Part shown: positions 36,502 through 45,860 of the stretch, piece after piece | Layout: each line of letters begins with the position of its first letter | Numbering within the stretch: position 1 is the first letter of the stretch | Source of the DNA: Microbulbifer sp. YPW1 | GTDB taxonomy: Bacteria > Pseudomonadota > Gammaproteobacteria > Pseudomonadales > Cellvibrionaceae | DNA length: 64,000 nt | Assembly: GCF_013367775.1 (NCBI RefSeq) | Contig: NZ_CP055157.1 | Span: 992,001 to 1,056,000 of the forward strand | Reading direction: 5' to 3' | Notes under the pieces: model-generated | Told to the model about the DNA's origin: nothing | Database searches by the model: none | The model's input: only the letters and a program-made list of their open reading frames with translations | Made by a program: the position numbers and the translations under genes

Positions 36502-38715
36502 CTACTGCTGTTCCGCCATCCTTTCATTGCGCGCCACCGAGACATATCCGAAATAGCGATCGCGGATCTCGCGCACATAGTTCACCGGCTCCCGGCCCCG
36601 CACATATCCAAAACGCGCCTTCTTGTAGTATTCCGGCTGTGACAACAACAGCATCGCGTCTTCCACATTGTCGAACCACCGGTCCGGGTCTTTCCCCAGT
36701 TGCTCTGCAAGCACGCGCGCGTCCCTCACATGGCCGTGGCCAGCGTTGTAGGCGGCCAGGGTGAAGTAAATTTTCTGGTCGAAGGCAAGGCTTGTGGGAA
36801 AGCGCTCTTCCAGCCAGCCCAGATAGGAAATTCCCGCCCGAATGCCATTTTCCGGCTGGTACAGATCGGATATACCCATCTGGCGCGCGGTGCGCGGCAT
36901 CACCTGCATCAGGCCGCGCGCGCCGGCAAAGGATTTGGCCCGCGGGTTAAAACGGCTCTCCTGATACATCTGTGAAACGATCATACGCCAGTCCCGGTCG
37001 GCGGGTACCGCGTGCTTGCGCACGACCGGATCGTAAGGAGAGAGCGTACTGGTATTCCGCAGACGCTCTCCCAGCTTCTGCTTGATGCGTTTTTCTTCGC
37101 GGAAGTATTTGTTGTAAGTGACGTTGAAAAACAGCCCGCGGTAATACTTGTTAAGAAACCCGTTTAACTCCTCCAGCAGCGCGGGCTGGTCTTTGCGTAC
37201 CGCCCAGGCGATATCGCGCTCGCCGCCGAGATCCCCGATAACCTGGAAGTCATCGCGGTAGGTCTGCTCAATCTCTAGCAGGTGCGAATCCGCCACGGTG
37301 TAATCGTAGCGCCCGGTTGCCACACCATCGATCAGCTGTTCAGTCGTCGCCCCGGCTATCGGCAGGATTTCCATGGGCACTTCACTCGCGGCTGCCAGAG
37401 CGGTGAGACTGGTGTAGAAACTGCTGAGCGGATTGACCGCGACAGACTGGCCGCTCAGTTGCTGCGTCACCGGGATCGCCTCCGTACTCTCAACGGTATT
37501 GTCCGCCGCGGTGATCAGCTGTTCGGTTACCTGCATATACGGGCGGGTAAATACCAGGCCCTGCTGCTTACGTGACTCGGTTACGGTCATGGATGCTGCG
37601 ATCACGTCGCCTAGCCCTGCCGCCAGTGCCTCCGCCAGGTCCACATCCGGCCCCGGCACCACCATGCTCAGGCGCAAGCCGTGATCCCTGGCAAAGCGCT
37701 GCAAAAGGTCGTAATCAAACCCCATCAGCTCGCCCCGCCACATGAAATAAGAAGCCGGGTGATTGCGGGTAAGTACCCGCAGAGTGCGAGTCTCCCGAAT
37801 CTGATCCCAGTCCCGCAGTGCGCTGCCGCGACGCTGGGCTGCCTCGAGATGTTCGCGGGTAAAGTATTCATTCAGCGCGCGCTCCAGTTTCGGCGCATCG
37901 CGACGTACCGCCCAGGCGATAGCGCGGCGCTTGTCGCGCAGGTCTTCTGCCTGTAGAGCGGGGTAATCTGCCAGTAGTACATCGGCCAGGTTGCTGTCGA
38001 TTACCGTCGCCGCAAACTCGCCGCTGGCGACGCCGCCGAGCAGCTCATCCTGGGTAACCGGGCCTTCCAGATATTTCGGTGTCAGGGGACGCTCGGTATC
38101 GGCGCGCTGGTTCAGCGTTTCTGCGAACGCACTGCCTTTTCTCAGTGCCACCTCCAGCGGGGCATCACTTTTGCTACCGTCACGTCGGGTAATCAGCAGC
38201 TCCTGCACGTATTCCAGCGGCCGGGTAAAGGTGACCTGCCTGGCGCGCTCCGGGGTGCGGGAAAAGTTGATCGCAATCAGGTCACCGCGCCCCTCGATCA
38301 GCGCCGGGATCAACTGGGCAAAGTTATCCACATATACCCACTGCGGGCTCAGCCCGCGCTCGTTTGCAAACTTTTCCGCCAGTGCGCGCCACTCTCCGGT
38401 AGGCAGGCCGTCGCGGGGTAGCGATTCCTCTTCCAGCCCACGCGGCGCCAGTAGCCGCAGGGTCTCGCGCTCGGCAATCGCATCCAGATCGCCGCGTTCG
38501 ATATAGTTTTCAAATTCTGGGATCAGGGGCTCTTCGGGCGCTATATGGCCCTCTTCTCCCAACTGCTGCTCGGCCGGAGTAGCCGCTGACTGCACATTAT
38601 TCTCTGCTCGGTCACCTCCGCAGGCCACGAGCAACGTGAAAATCACCAGGCTGCAGACCCGGAAAATTACCCGGCCAGCCCGGCGCCATGTATCCATACC
38701 GGCAATCGCAACCAT
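36502..38715 (-). CDS. mltF: MltF-type lytic transglycosylase with two substrate-binding domains
   Basis: 737 residues, against about 500 for E. coli MltF. The start has a lipobox, VIFTLLVACGG. Two SBP_bac_3 modules follow: about 80-315 (RLLAPRGL...FSRTPERARQVTFTRPLEYV) and about 328-565 (LRVLTRNHPASYFMWRGELM, VIAASMTVTESRKQQGLVFT). The GH23-type catalytic domain is at about 590-715, with QMYQESRFNPRAKSFAGARG (catalytic Glu in QES) and AYNAGHGHV. Cleaves peptidoglycan glycan strands to anhydro-ends in the periplasm. Duplication of the regulatory module is unusual. Single gene. Confidence 0.92.
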   Translation of the reverse strand: MVAIAGMDTWRRAGRVIFRVCSLVIFTLLVACGGDRAENNVQSAATPAEQQLGEEGHIAPEEPLIPEFENYIERGDLDAIAERETLRLLAPRGLEEESLPRDGLPTGEWRALAEKFANERGLSPQWVYVDNFAQLIPALIEGRGDLIAINFSRTPERARQVTFTRPLEYVQELLITRRDGSKSDAPLEVALRKGSAFAETLNQRADTERPLTPKYLEGPVTQDELLGGVASGEFAATVIDSNLADVLLADYPALQAEDLRDKRRAIAWAVRRDAPKLERALNEYFTREHLEAAQRRGSALRDWDQIRETRTLRVLTRNHPASYFMWRGELMGFDYDLLQRFARDHGLRLSMVVPGPDVDLAEALAAGLGDVIAASMTVTESRKQQGLVFTRPYMQVTEQLITAADNTVESTEAIPVTQQLSGQSVAVNPLSSFYTSLTALAAASEVPMEILPIAGATTEQLIDGVATGRYDYTVADSHLLEIEQTYRDDFQVIGDLGGERDIAWAVRKDQPALLEELNGFLNKYYRGLFFNVTYNKYFREEKRIKQKLGERLRNTSTLSPYDPVVRKHAVPADRDWRMIVSQMYQESRFNPRAKSFAGARGLMQVMPRTARQMGISDLYQPENGIRAGISYLGWLEERFPTSLAFDQKIYFTLAAYNAGHGHVRDARVLAEQLGKDPDRWFDNVEDAMLLLSQPEYYKKARFGYVRGREPVNYVREIRDRYFGYVSVARNERMAEQQ

Positions 38716-38972
38716 CTCTGTATCACCTCTAATTGGTGTTGGTGGTGTGATTAATGTCTCACAAAGCGTGATGCATTTCGAATTTGATCATTTTTCAGGC
38801 AACCCATTTATCAATGTCGCCTCTGGATCCAACGCTGCCGCGCAAGTGGCGCTAACGAACGATACGGGACTGCGAGAACCTGAAAGCACAATATTCAGGT
38901 CGCGCGCTGACCGGGATTTAATGAAAGGCGCACGATACCCAGCCACCCCTTCGACGCGAGGGTCTTAAGAAA

Positions 38973-41204
38973 ATGAAAATACTTCGGCACCTTATAACGG
39001 CAGCGTTTCTCGGCGCTTGTGCAGCGCCTACGATCCAGGCTGCTCCCCTTTTCGATGAAGACTTCCAGGACGGCAACATCTTTGGCTGGAGTACAACCGG
39101 CACCGTGTATGCCAACGCGTACTACGGCAATTACTCTATTGGCCTGCGCGGCAGTGGCGCCAGTTCTACTTATACCCTGTCCACAGTTGGTTACGTGAAC
39201 GTCAATATCTCGCTGGATATTTCGGCGTATTCCCTTGAGTACAGTGAAACCTGTGTGGCGGAAGTCTCCAATAATGGCGGCAGCTCCTGGGTAAATGCGA
39301 TTACCCTTTCCAATGGGCAGGACAACAGTGCCCTGTACACTGCAAACAGTGTGGCCATCAATGCGGATAATAAATCCCAACTGATGATCCGTTATCGCAA
39401 TGCTGGCAACGACTATTACGATTACTGTTACGGTGACAACATTCTGGTGACCGGAGATGTTGATACCGGGAGTGGTGGAAGTAGTAGTGGTGGAAGCAAC
39501 GACGATTACTATGATGAACTGACTGGATCCGGAAACGTATCCCGCAGCCTGTTGACCTATACCGTGTTAATGAACGGTAGCGATCCGGGCAGCCGCGTAA
39601 ACCTTTCTGCATACGGCGTACCGCAAAATGCCGCGCATCCGCAGAATGCGTTTGCCGGCACGCTGACACTAAGCGGCGAAGCAACCGGAGGGAGCTTTGC
39701 CGAAGTTAAAGATACCTACAATTACACCGGCAGTAGTGACAACACACGCAAACACTTGCCCGAGTTTGCATTCCAGTTTATTCAGACCGGCAGTCACATT
39801 TTCCCGCTGGAACGCGGTTCCATCCCCAGCGCGCACCCCAACTGGGAATATGTGCTGACACCGGGTCGAGTTTGGCAGGAAAACAACGATAACGGCTACA
39901 GCCGTGCAGCCATTCCCTTCGCCCTGCAACAACGCAATGCCAACTGCATGCACAACGGCGTAATGACATTCCTGTTCAAGGATGATGGCTCCATTTCCAA
40001 GGTCGCCTACCAGATCAGTAGTGAAACCTGTCTGTATTTCAAGGCTGATTGGTGGGGGCTGCTCAGTGCAGCCTACACACCGGAAACCATTGCCGGCCAG
40101 AGCCAGCTGATTCAGGACTACCAGGCAGAAATTGCCGACCGCATGCCAACCAAACCGTTGTCGGCGCTCAGCACGGATTACCCGGGTACCGATCCTGCCG
40201 CATTTGCAGCGCCAAACAGTACCGACGCCAGCCACGTTTCCACTGCCGGATTTGTATATAACGGTGTGCATTACCGCGGCGACTGTGTCACCCGCTATGG
40301 CAACTACCCCTACTGTGACTCCATGGTGGTGCCGTCCTACTCTTCGGCCAAATCATTCTTTGGCGGTGTGGCCATGATGCGCCTGGAGAAACTTTACCCC
40401 GGCGTGCGCAACACCACCGTTGCGAGCCATGTACCGGCCTGTAACAGCAATGGCAACTGGTCTGATGTAACGCTGAACAACCTGCTGGACATGGCTACCG
40501 GTAATTACGCAAACGCAACTTATATGGAGGATGAGGGAGCCAGCCACACCGACAACCTGTTTCTCACTGACAGCCACAGCAACAAAATCAGCTATAGCTG
40601 TAGCCAGTACACACGCAAGGCAACACCGGGAACCCAGTGGGTATACCACACCTCAGATACCTACATTGCCGGCACCCATATGAACGATTACCTGCAGGGA
40701 CAGCAGGGAAGCAGCGCGGATATTTTCGACGACACCATTGTCACCGACCTGTGGGCGCCCATCGGTGTCAGCCCCACTGGCCAGTACACCCGCCGTACCT
40801 ACGATGCCGTGGAACAACCCTTTGCCGGCTGGGGGTTGATGTGGCTACCAGACGATGTGGCAAAAATTGCCAGCTTTGTCGGCATCCAGGGTGGCGAGAT
40901 AAATGGCCAGGCGATGCTCGACAGCACCCAGCTTGACGCTGCCCTGCAACGCAACAGTAGCGACGCGGGCACAGTGCCACTGACAGACTACCGCTACAAC
41001 AACGGCTTCTGGGCACACAATATTTCCGGAAGCCTGAGTGGCTGTAGCGGCGCACAGTGGATTCCGTTCCTTTCGGGTTACGGGGGCATCACTATAGTCC
41101 TGCTCCCGAACGACAGCGTGTACTACTACTTCAGCGACAACGACACCTACTACTGGCTCGAAGCTGTACAAGAGGCACACCAGATCCAGAGCGCCTGCCA
41201 GTAA
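38973..41204 (+). CDS. Secreted serine hydrolase (beta-lactamase-like), paralogue 1
   Basis: 743 residues. Signal peptide ends near QAAPLF. An N-terminal jelly-roll domain (about 25-165, DEDFQDGNIFGWS) is joined by a Gly/Ser-rich linker (about 165-180) to a long hydrolase domain. SYSSAKSFFGG (Ser457, Lys460) is the serine-x-x-lysine pair of the penicillin-binding/class C family, followed by YHTSDTYIAGT and FLSGYGG. Many Cys suggest disulphides. The substrate is unknown; an esterase or peptidase role is likely. A paralogue follows 203 bases downstream. Confidence 0.75.
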   Translation: MKILRHLITAAFLGACAAPTIQAAPLFDEDFQDGNIFGWSTTGTVYANAYYGNYSIGLRGSGASSTYTLSTVGYVNVNISLDISAYSLEYSETCVAEVSNNGGSSWVNAITLSNGQDNSALYTANSVAINADNKSQLMIRYRNAGNDYYDYCYGDNILVTGDVDTGSGGSSSGGSNDDYYDELTGSGNVSRSLLTYTVLMNGSDPGSRVNLSAYGVPQNAAHPQNAFAGTLTLSGEATGGSFAEVKDTYNYTGSSDNTRKHLPEFAFQFIQTGSHIFPLERGSIPSAHPNWEYVLTPGRVWQENNDNGYSRAAIPFALQQRNANCMHNGVMTFLFKDDGSISKVAYQISSETCLYFKADWWGLLSAAYTPETIAGQSQLIQDYQAEIADRMPTKPLSALSTDYPGTDPAAFAAPNSTDASHVSTAGFVYNGVHYRGDCVTRYGNYPYCDSMVVPSYSSAKSFFGGVAMMRLEKLYPGVRNTTVASHVPACNSNGNWSDVTLNNLLDMATGNYANATYMEDEGASHTDNLFLTDSHSNKISYSCSQYTRKATPGTQWVYHTSDTYIAGTHMNDYLQGQQGSSADIFDDTIVTDLWAPIGVSPTGQYTRRTYDAVEQPFAGWGLMWLPDDVAKIASFVGIQGGEINGQAMLDSTQLDAALQRNSSDAGTVPLTDYRYNNGFWAHNISGSLSGCSGAQWIPFLSGYGGITIVLLPNDSVYYYFSDNDTYYWLEAVQEAHQIQSACQ

Positions 41205-41213
41205 CGATTTTCC

Positions 41214-41250
41214 CCCTGCGCGGATCCGGTTTCACGACCTGCGCGCAGGG
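41214..41250 (+). other. Inverted repeat between the paralogues
   Basis: CCCTGCGCG (41214-41222) / CGCGCAGGG (41242-41250), a perfect nine-base stem 10 bases after the first gene. There is no T-run, so termination is not certain. Confidence 0.5.
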
Positions 41251-41407
41251 AGTTCATTCCCGACAAATAACCACTGGCACTACGCACCTGATAAAGCTGG
41301 CCCTACAGAACTTCACTGCGAAAGTTCATGTTACTCACATGCACCAGAGTGTGCCCGCTGTATACACCGGTGCTGTCCCAGCTCATAAAAATAATCAAGG
41401 TGCGAAT

Positions 41408-43921
41408 ATGAAATCGAGTTACTTACAATCTCAATCAGGATGCGTGGCCGCATTTCTGTTGTTGAGTTTGGCAGCCTCTGCCAGCACGCAGGCAGAAACG
41501 ATTTATTCCGATAGTTTTGGCAGTGGCAATATCAGTGACTGGAACACAGTCGGCAATGTAGATGCGCATAATGGGACCATCCGTTTACGCGCGGGCTCCA
41601 CGGCAACCCATTCGCTTTCTACCGCCGGCTATGCTTCGGTTTCCGTATCATTGACGCTGTCCGCAAGCTCGCTGGAAAACGGCGAGTACTGCTATGGCGA
41701 AATCTCGACCGATGACGGCAGTAGTTGGACCACGGCGGTTACCGTTGCCAATGGTGACGACAACGGTACCCAGTTCAGCGTCAACACCTCGCCTTCGGGG
41801 ATCGACAACAATACCGGCGTGCAACTCCGATTTCGCGGTACCGGCTCGACCACTGGAGACTATTGTTACGGACACCAGGCGTTGGTTACCGGTACCGGCG
41901 GCGCCCCCACAGAGGCCGATATCAATTTTCCGGCAAGTGTCACCTTCGCGAACGTTGCCCCGGGCAATAGCAGCACACAGACGATCACCGTTTCCAACAC
42001 GGGTTCTGCAGCACTGGTCATCAGCAACAGCAGCACTCCCGCGGCGCCGTTCAGTATAACCAGCAACAATTGCGGGACCGTGCCAGCCAGTGGCAGCTGT
42101 GCGATCGCCGTTGCGTTTGCGCCCTCCGCCGAGGGAAGCTTCAACAGTGGCATAACACTGACCTCCAATGACCCGGATGAGTCCAGTGTGACCATCACCC
42201 TGAACGGTTCTTCCAGCCAGGGCGGCGGCAGTGTTGAAGATTTTGACCCGCTGACCGGCAGCGGCAATGTTTCCCGCTCCGCGCTGACGCTGACCACGCT
42301 ACTCACTGGCAGCGACCCGGGCAGTCTTGTTGATTTCTCCCACTATGCCCTGCCCGCAGAGGCGGCAATGCCAAGCAACCAGTTTGAAGGTGTACTGGAA
42401 CTTTTTGGTGAAGCCACGGGTGGCGCTTTCAATGAACAAAAGGATACTTTCCGCTATACCGGGACTCAGGATGCAACACGCAAACACCTGCCGGAGTTCA
42501 ATTTCGAGTTTGTGCAGACTGGCAGCCATATTGTTCCCAAACAGCGCGGCTCCATTCCCAGCACGCACCCGGAGTGGGAGTATGTTCTGACTCCTGGTCG
42601 CGTATGGAATGAAACGGGTGATTCAGGATACAGCCGTGCTGCCCTGCCCTTCGCGCTGCAACAGAAAAACGCCAACTGCATGCACAACGGGGTCATGAGC
42701 TTCCTGTTTAAGGACGACGGTTCGGTTTCCGATGTCGCCTACCAGATCGCCAGTGAAACCTGCCTGTACTATCAGTTTGATATGTGGGGACAACTGTCCG
42801 CCAGCTACACACCGCAGCCTGTCAGTAATAGCGCAACACTGGTCAGTGACTACGAGACTGAAGTTGCTCAACGTATGCCAAGCAAACCGCTGAGTGCACT
42901 GGCGCAGGACTACCCGGGCACCGACTACAGCGCTTTCGCCACGCCAAACGGCAAGGACCCGCTGGCAATTTCCCTGGTGGGCTTTGTCATTGATGGCACC
43001 CACTACGTGGGCGGCTGCAGTACGCGGCAGGGTATGTACCCCTACTGTGAGTCTCTGGTTGTCCCGTCCTATTCGAGCGCAAAGTCGGTATTTGCCGGTG
43101 GAACACTGATGCGCCTGGAGCAGAAATACCCCGGCACCTTTAATCAGTCCATCGGCAGTTATATCAGCGAGTGCAATAGCAACGGGAACTGGAACGATGT
43201 GACCTTTGACAACGCGCTGGATATGGGCACCGGTAACTACAACCTGGCCGGCTACATGAGCGACGAAGGTGCCAGCCATACCAATGACCTGTTCCTGCCG
43301 GAAGATCATGCCAGCAAGATCAACTACAGCTGCACAAAATATTCACGCAAGGCAACGCCCGGCACCAAGTGGGTCTACCACACCTCGGACACCTACATTC
43401 TGGGTACCGCCATGAACGCCTACCTGCAGGGTATCGAGGGGAGCGGCAGCGATATCTTCACTGACATCCTGCTCGATGAAGTACTGGCTCCGCTGGGTGT
43501 CAGCCCGACCGCAGAATTTACCCGCCGCACCTACGACAGCGTGCAGCAGCCCTTCACCGGCTGGGGGTTAATGTGGCTGCGGGACGATGTAGCCAAAATC
43601 GGTGCCTTCCTGTCCGGCGGTAGCCAAACCGTTCTGCATCAGGGGCAACTGGACGCTGCACTGCAAAGAGATAGCGCCGATCGAGGCCTGGAACCCCTCA
43701 GCGACTACAAGTACAACAATGGTTTCTGGGCGCACGAAGTGAGCAGCAATATGAGCGGTTGCAGTAACCCGCTGTGGCTGCCGTTTATGTCCGGCTACGG
43801 TGGTATCTCGGTGCTGATTCTGCCGAACGACTCGGTCTACTATTATTTCGCTGACGACGATGTCTATCAGTGGATGGATGCAGCACAGGAGGCGCACGGT
43901 ATCCGCAGCCTTTGCCAGTAA
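41408..43921 (+). CDS. Secreted serine hydrolase (beta-lactamase-like), paralogue 2, with an extra Ig-like domain
   Basis: 837 residues from the ATG at 41408; the longer frame from 41057 overlaps paralogue 1 and is rejected. Signal peptide ends near STQAETI. The jelly-roll domain (about 30-160) and hydrolase domain match paralogue 1, with SYSSAKSVFAGG (Ser556, Lys559) and YHTSDTYILGT. In place of the short linker there is a choice-of-anchor-D / ASPM-Hydin type Ig-like domain, about 175-275 (VTFANVAPGNSSTQTITVSN, GSCAIAVAFAPSAEG). Function is unknown; presumably an exported hydrolase. Confidence 0.78.
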   Translation: MKSSYLQSQSGCVAAFLLLSLAASASTQAETIYSDSFGSGNISDWNTVGNVDAHNGTIRLRAGSTATHSLSTAGYASVSVSLTLSASSLENGEYCYGEISTDDGSSWTTAVTVANGDDNGTQFSVNTSPSGIDNNTGVQLRFRGTGSTTGDYCYGHQALVTGTGGAPTEADINFPASVTFANVAPGNSSTQTITVSNTGSAALVISNSSTPAAPFSITSNNCGTVPASGSCAIAVAFAPSAEGSFNSGITLTSNDPDESSVTITLNGSSSQGGGSVEDFDPLTGSGNVSRSALTLTTLLTGSDPGSLVDFSHYALPAEAAMPSNQFEGVLELFGEATGGAFNEQKDTFRYTGTQDATRKHLPEFNFEFVQTGSHIVPKQRGSIPSTHPEWEYVLTPGRVWNETGDSGYSRAALPFALQQKNANCMHNGVMSFLFKDDGSVSDVAYQIASETCLYYQFDMWGQLSASYTPQPVSNSATLVSDYETEVAQRMPSKPLSALAQDYPGTDYSAFATPNGKDPLAISLVGFVIDGTHYVGGCSTRQGMYPYCESLVVPSYSSAKSVFAGGTLMRLEQKYPGTFNQSIGSYISECNSNGNWNDVTFDNALDMGTGNYNLAGYMSDEGASHTNDLFLPEDHASKINYSCTKYSRKATPGTKWVYHTSDTYILGTAMNAYLQGIEGSGSDIFTDILLDEVLAPLGVSPTAEFTRRTYDSVQQPFTGWGLMWLRDDVAKIGAFLSGGSQTVLHQGQLDAALQRDSADRGLEPLSDYKYNNGFWAHEVSSNMSGCSNPLWLPFMSGYGGISVLILPNDSVYYYFADDDVYQWMDAAQEAHGIRSLCQ

Positions 43922-43949
43922 TTCACGGCCAGGTGAAGGAAATAAAAAA

Positions 43950-43967
43950 GGGGCGGTTATCCGCCCC
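43950..43967. terminator. Bidirectional terminator
   Basis: GGGGCGG (43950-43956) / CCGCCCC (43961-43967), with AAAAAA before and TTTTATTT after. It serves paralogue 2 on the plus strand and the TerC gene on the minus strand. Confidence 0.95.
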
Positions 43968-43995
43968 TTTTATTTACCACCGCGGACAGGTTTGC

Positions 43996-44742
43996 TTATT
44001 CTTCCCGGATCGGCTTGTGTAACTTCACCGCCTCGGCTTTTTTGCTGCGCATGCGGATATTCAGCATTTCCACGGCCATGGAGAAGGCCATTGCGAAGTA
44101 GATATAACCCTTGGGTACATGCACGTCGAAGCCTTCGATAATCAGGGTTACACCGACCAGAATCAGGAATGACAGCGCCAGCATCTTGATGGTGGGGTGC
44201 CGATCGACGAAATCGCCGATGGGTTTGGCCGCTACCAGCATTACCCCCACCGCCAGGATAATAGCGATGGCCATAATGGAAATATGGTCCACCAGCCCCA
44301 CCGCGGTAATCACCGAATCCAGTGAGAACACGATGTCCAGTACCGCGATCTGTGCCAGCACCATGCCGTAAGTTGCCGTCGCCACACTGGTGCTTCCGCC
44401 ATCCTCGCCTTCGAGGCTGTTGTGGATCTCATGGGTTGCCTTGAACAGCAGGAACAGGCCACCGCCAATCAGGATCACATCGCGCCCGGAAATCTCCTCG
44501 CCAAAGGCGGTGAACCAGGGTTCGGTGAGCCCCATGATCCACGCGATGGAGAACAGCAGCGCCAACCGTGTGATCATCGCCAGTGCCAGGCCGATAAAGC
44601 GTGCAGACTCGCGCTGCTTTTCCGGCAGGCGGCCGACCAGGATGGAAATAAAAATAATGTTGTCGATCCCCAGAACAATTTCCAGGGCGGCCAGGGTGGC
44701 GAGGGCGATCCAGGCCTCCGGGCTCGCAATCCATTCGAACAT
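43996..44742 (-). CDS. TerC-family membrane protein
   Basis: 248 residues, about seven membrane segments. LEIVLGIDNIIFISIL at 20-36 and AVLDIVFSLDSVITAVG at about 130-147 hold the paired Asp residues conserved in TerC/Alx transporters, linked to Mn2+ or metal export. The family usual length is near 300 or, in the shorter YgdQ-type, about 240, and this fits the shorter type. It ends at the terminator at 43950. Function is uncertain beyond metal or stress. Confidence 0.9.
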   Translation of the reverse strand: MFEWIASPEAWIALATLAALEIVLGIDNIIFISILVGRLPEKQRESARFIGLALAMITRLALLFSIAWIMGLTEPWFTAFGEEISGRDVILIGGGLFLLFKATHEIHNSLEGEDGGSTSVATATYGMVLAQIAVLDIVFSLDSVITAVGLVDHISIMAIAIILAVGVMLVAAKPIGDFVDRHPTIKMLALSFLILVGVTLIIEGFDVHVPKGYIYFAMAFSMAVEMLNIRMRSKKAEAVKLHKPIREE

Positions 44743-44802
44743 GATGTTTCCCCGTTTTGCGTAGTAATTATTGATATTGCGCGAATGATAGACGTATAGA
44801 AA

Positions 44803-44830
44803 ACGGCCCCTGTCTTGCGGCAGGGGCCGT
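44803..44830 (-). terminator. Terminator of the SpoIIAA-like gene
   Basis: ACGGCCCCTG (44803-44812) / CAGGGGCCGT (44821-44830). On the minus strand it is followed by a TTTTC run. Confidence 0.85.
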
Positions 44831-44855
44831 CTTCGGAATTATCTGAGGGGAGAGT

Positions 44856-45245
44856 TTATGCGCTTTGCGACAACCAGGCCAAGGCCTCTGTCTTATCGTC
44901 GAATACCCTGGCTTCGCCACCGATAAACCAGGTTCCGATTTTGGCCGCGACTTCCTGCCACTGCTTATCGCCCACCATGGCGACACGGTTGAACTGACGA
45001 CCGTGTTTCAGGCCCAGTTTTAGGTCATCCCAGGCGGCACGGATTTCCCATCCGGCCAGGTCGCGCATATCGAACAATACATCTACTTTGGGATGGTCCA
45101 TCCCGGCGATGGCGGACTCCAGCATGGGCACAAGGGTTTCATAATCCTCGTGTTGCAGCTTGCCGCGGGCATGCATCGACAACAGCACCCGTTCATCTCC
45201 GGTGCGTTCGATACTGACAGAAAAGCCGTGGTGATATTCACCCAT
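44856..45245 (-). CDS. SpoIIAA-like (STAS-fold) protein
   Basis: 129 residues. GKLQHEDYETLVPMLESAI, VDVLFDMRDLAGWEIRAAW and RVAMVGDKQWQEVAAKIG match the SpoIIAA-like family (PF11964), a STAS-type fold found alone in proteobacteria. Possible role: binding a partner or small molecule. No phosphorylated Ser like that of true SpoIIAA is obvious. It is a single gene between TerC and a small secreted protein. Confidence 0.88.
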   Translation of the reverse strand: MGEYHHGFSVSIERTGDERVLLSMHARGKLQHEDYETLVPMLESAIAGMDHPKVDVLFDMRDLAGWEIRAAWDDLKLGLKHGRQFNRVAMVGDKQWQEVAAKIGTWFIGGEARVFDDKTEALAWLSQSA

Positions 45246-45343
45246 GGATTATCTCCCCGGGCATACGAACCCGAATGCGGAAACACAACTACCCGAAGGT
45301 ATAGCGTGGCCCCGCACTCGCGCCCAGTTTCAATGGACGTGTG

Positions 45344-45655
45344 TCAGTGGGAGAGGATGTCGACGATCTCGTGGGTGGCGTGCATCAGGCGAACCAGTTC
45401 CCCTTCGATACGCACGGTAACCAGCCCGCGGCTGTCCACAGGCTTCACAATGACCGCATGGCGGTAGATTTCGTCCTCGAGCACGTAGCCGGGGCGCAAC
45501 TTCTTCTTCCAGCCGGGAGGCAGTTCACCGCCGCGCTCGACCTTCTTCTGCAGACCCGGAGGCAGGTCGCCGCCTTTATCCGGTTTGGCCAGTACGGTGG
45601 TGGCCGGCACCGCGAGGGCGATTGCGACAAGTACGCTAGTCAGGCTCTTCAACAT
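45344..45655 (-). CDS. Small secreted RcnB/CigR-like protein
   Basis: 103 residues. Signal peptide MLKSLTSVLVAIALAVPATTVLA is followed by KPDKGGDLPPGLQKK and RGGELPPGWKKKLRPG, paired Pro/Lys-rich motifs seen in periplasmic proteins annotated as RcnB-like, and then YVLEDEIYRHAVIVKPVD. The role is unknown, though RcnB-type proteins relate to metal or envelope homeostasis. Single gene. Confidence 0.75.
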   Translation of the reverse strand: MLKSLTSVLVAIALAVPATTVLAKPDKGGDLPPGLQKKVERGGELPPGWKKKLRPGYVLEDEIYRHAVIVKPVDSRGLVTVRIEGELVRLMHATHEIVDILSH

Positions 45656-45807
45656 GAGTGGTTACTCCCGTCAGTCATTCATTTCCCAGATACAGGGGCG
45701 ATATCGTATACCGTCGACCGGTTCGCGCGCTCGCTGCAGGTCACATTTCAGGTGACATTCCCATTATTCCTTCCGGTGTATGACTGCAACCTGAACAGCA
45801 AAAAAAA

Positions 45808-45825
45808 GGGCCGCTAAAGCGGCCC
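45808..45825 (-). terminator. Terminator of the aldehyde dehydrogenase gene
   Basis: GGGCCGCT (45808-45815) / AGCGGCCC (45818-45825), two-base loop, preceded by AAAAAAAA that reads as a T-run on the minus strand. Confidence 0.95.
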
Positions 45826-45860
45826 AAATGGAGTCGAATAGGGAAAAATCAAATCCGGGA

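Noticed and set aside
41057..41407. Long upstream start of serine hydrolase paralogue 2
   Set aside because: It would overlap paralogue 1 and remove the signal peptide from the N-terminus.
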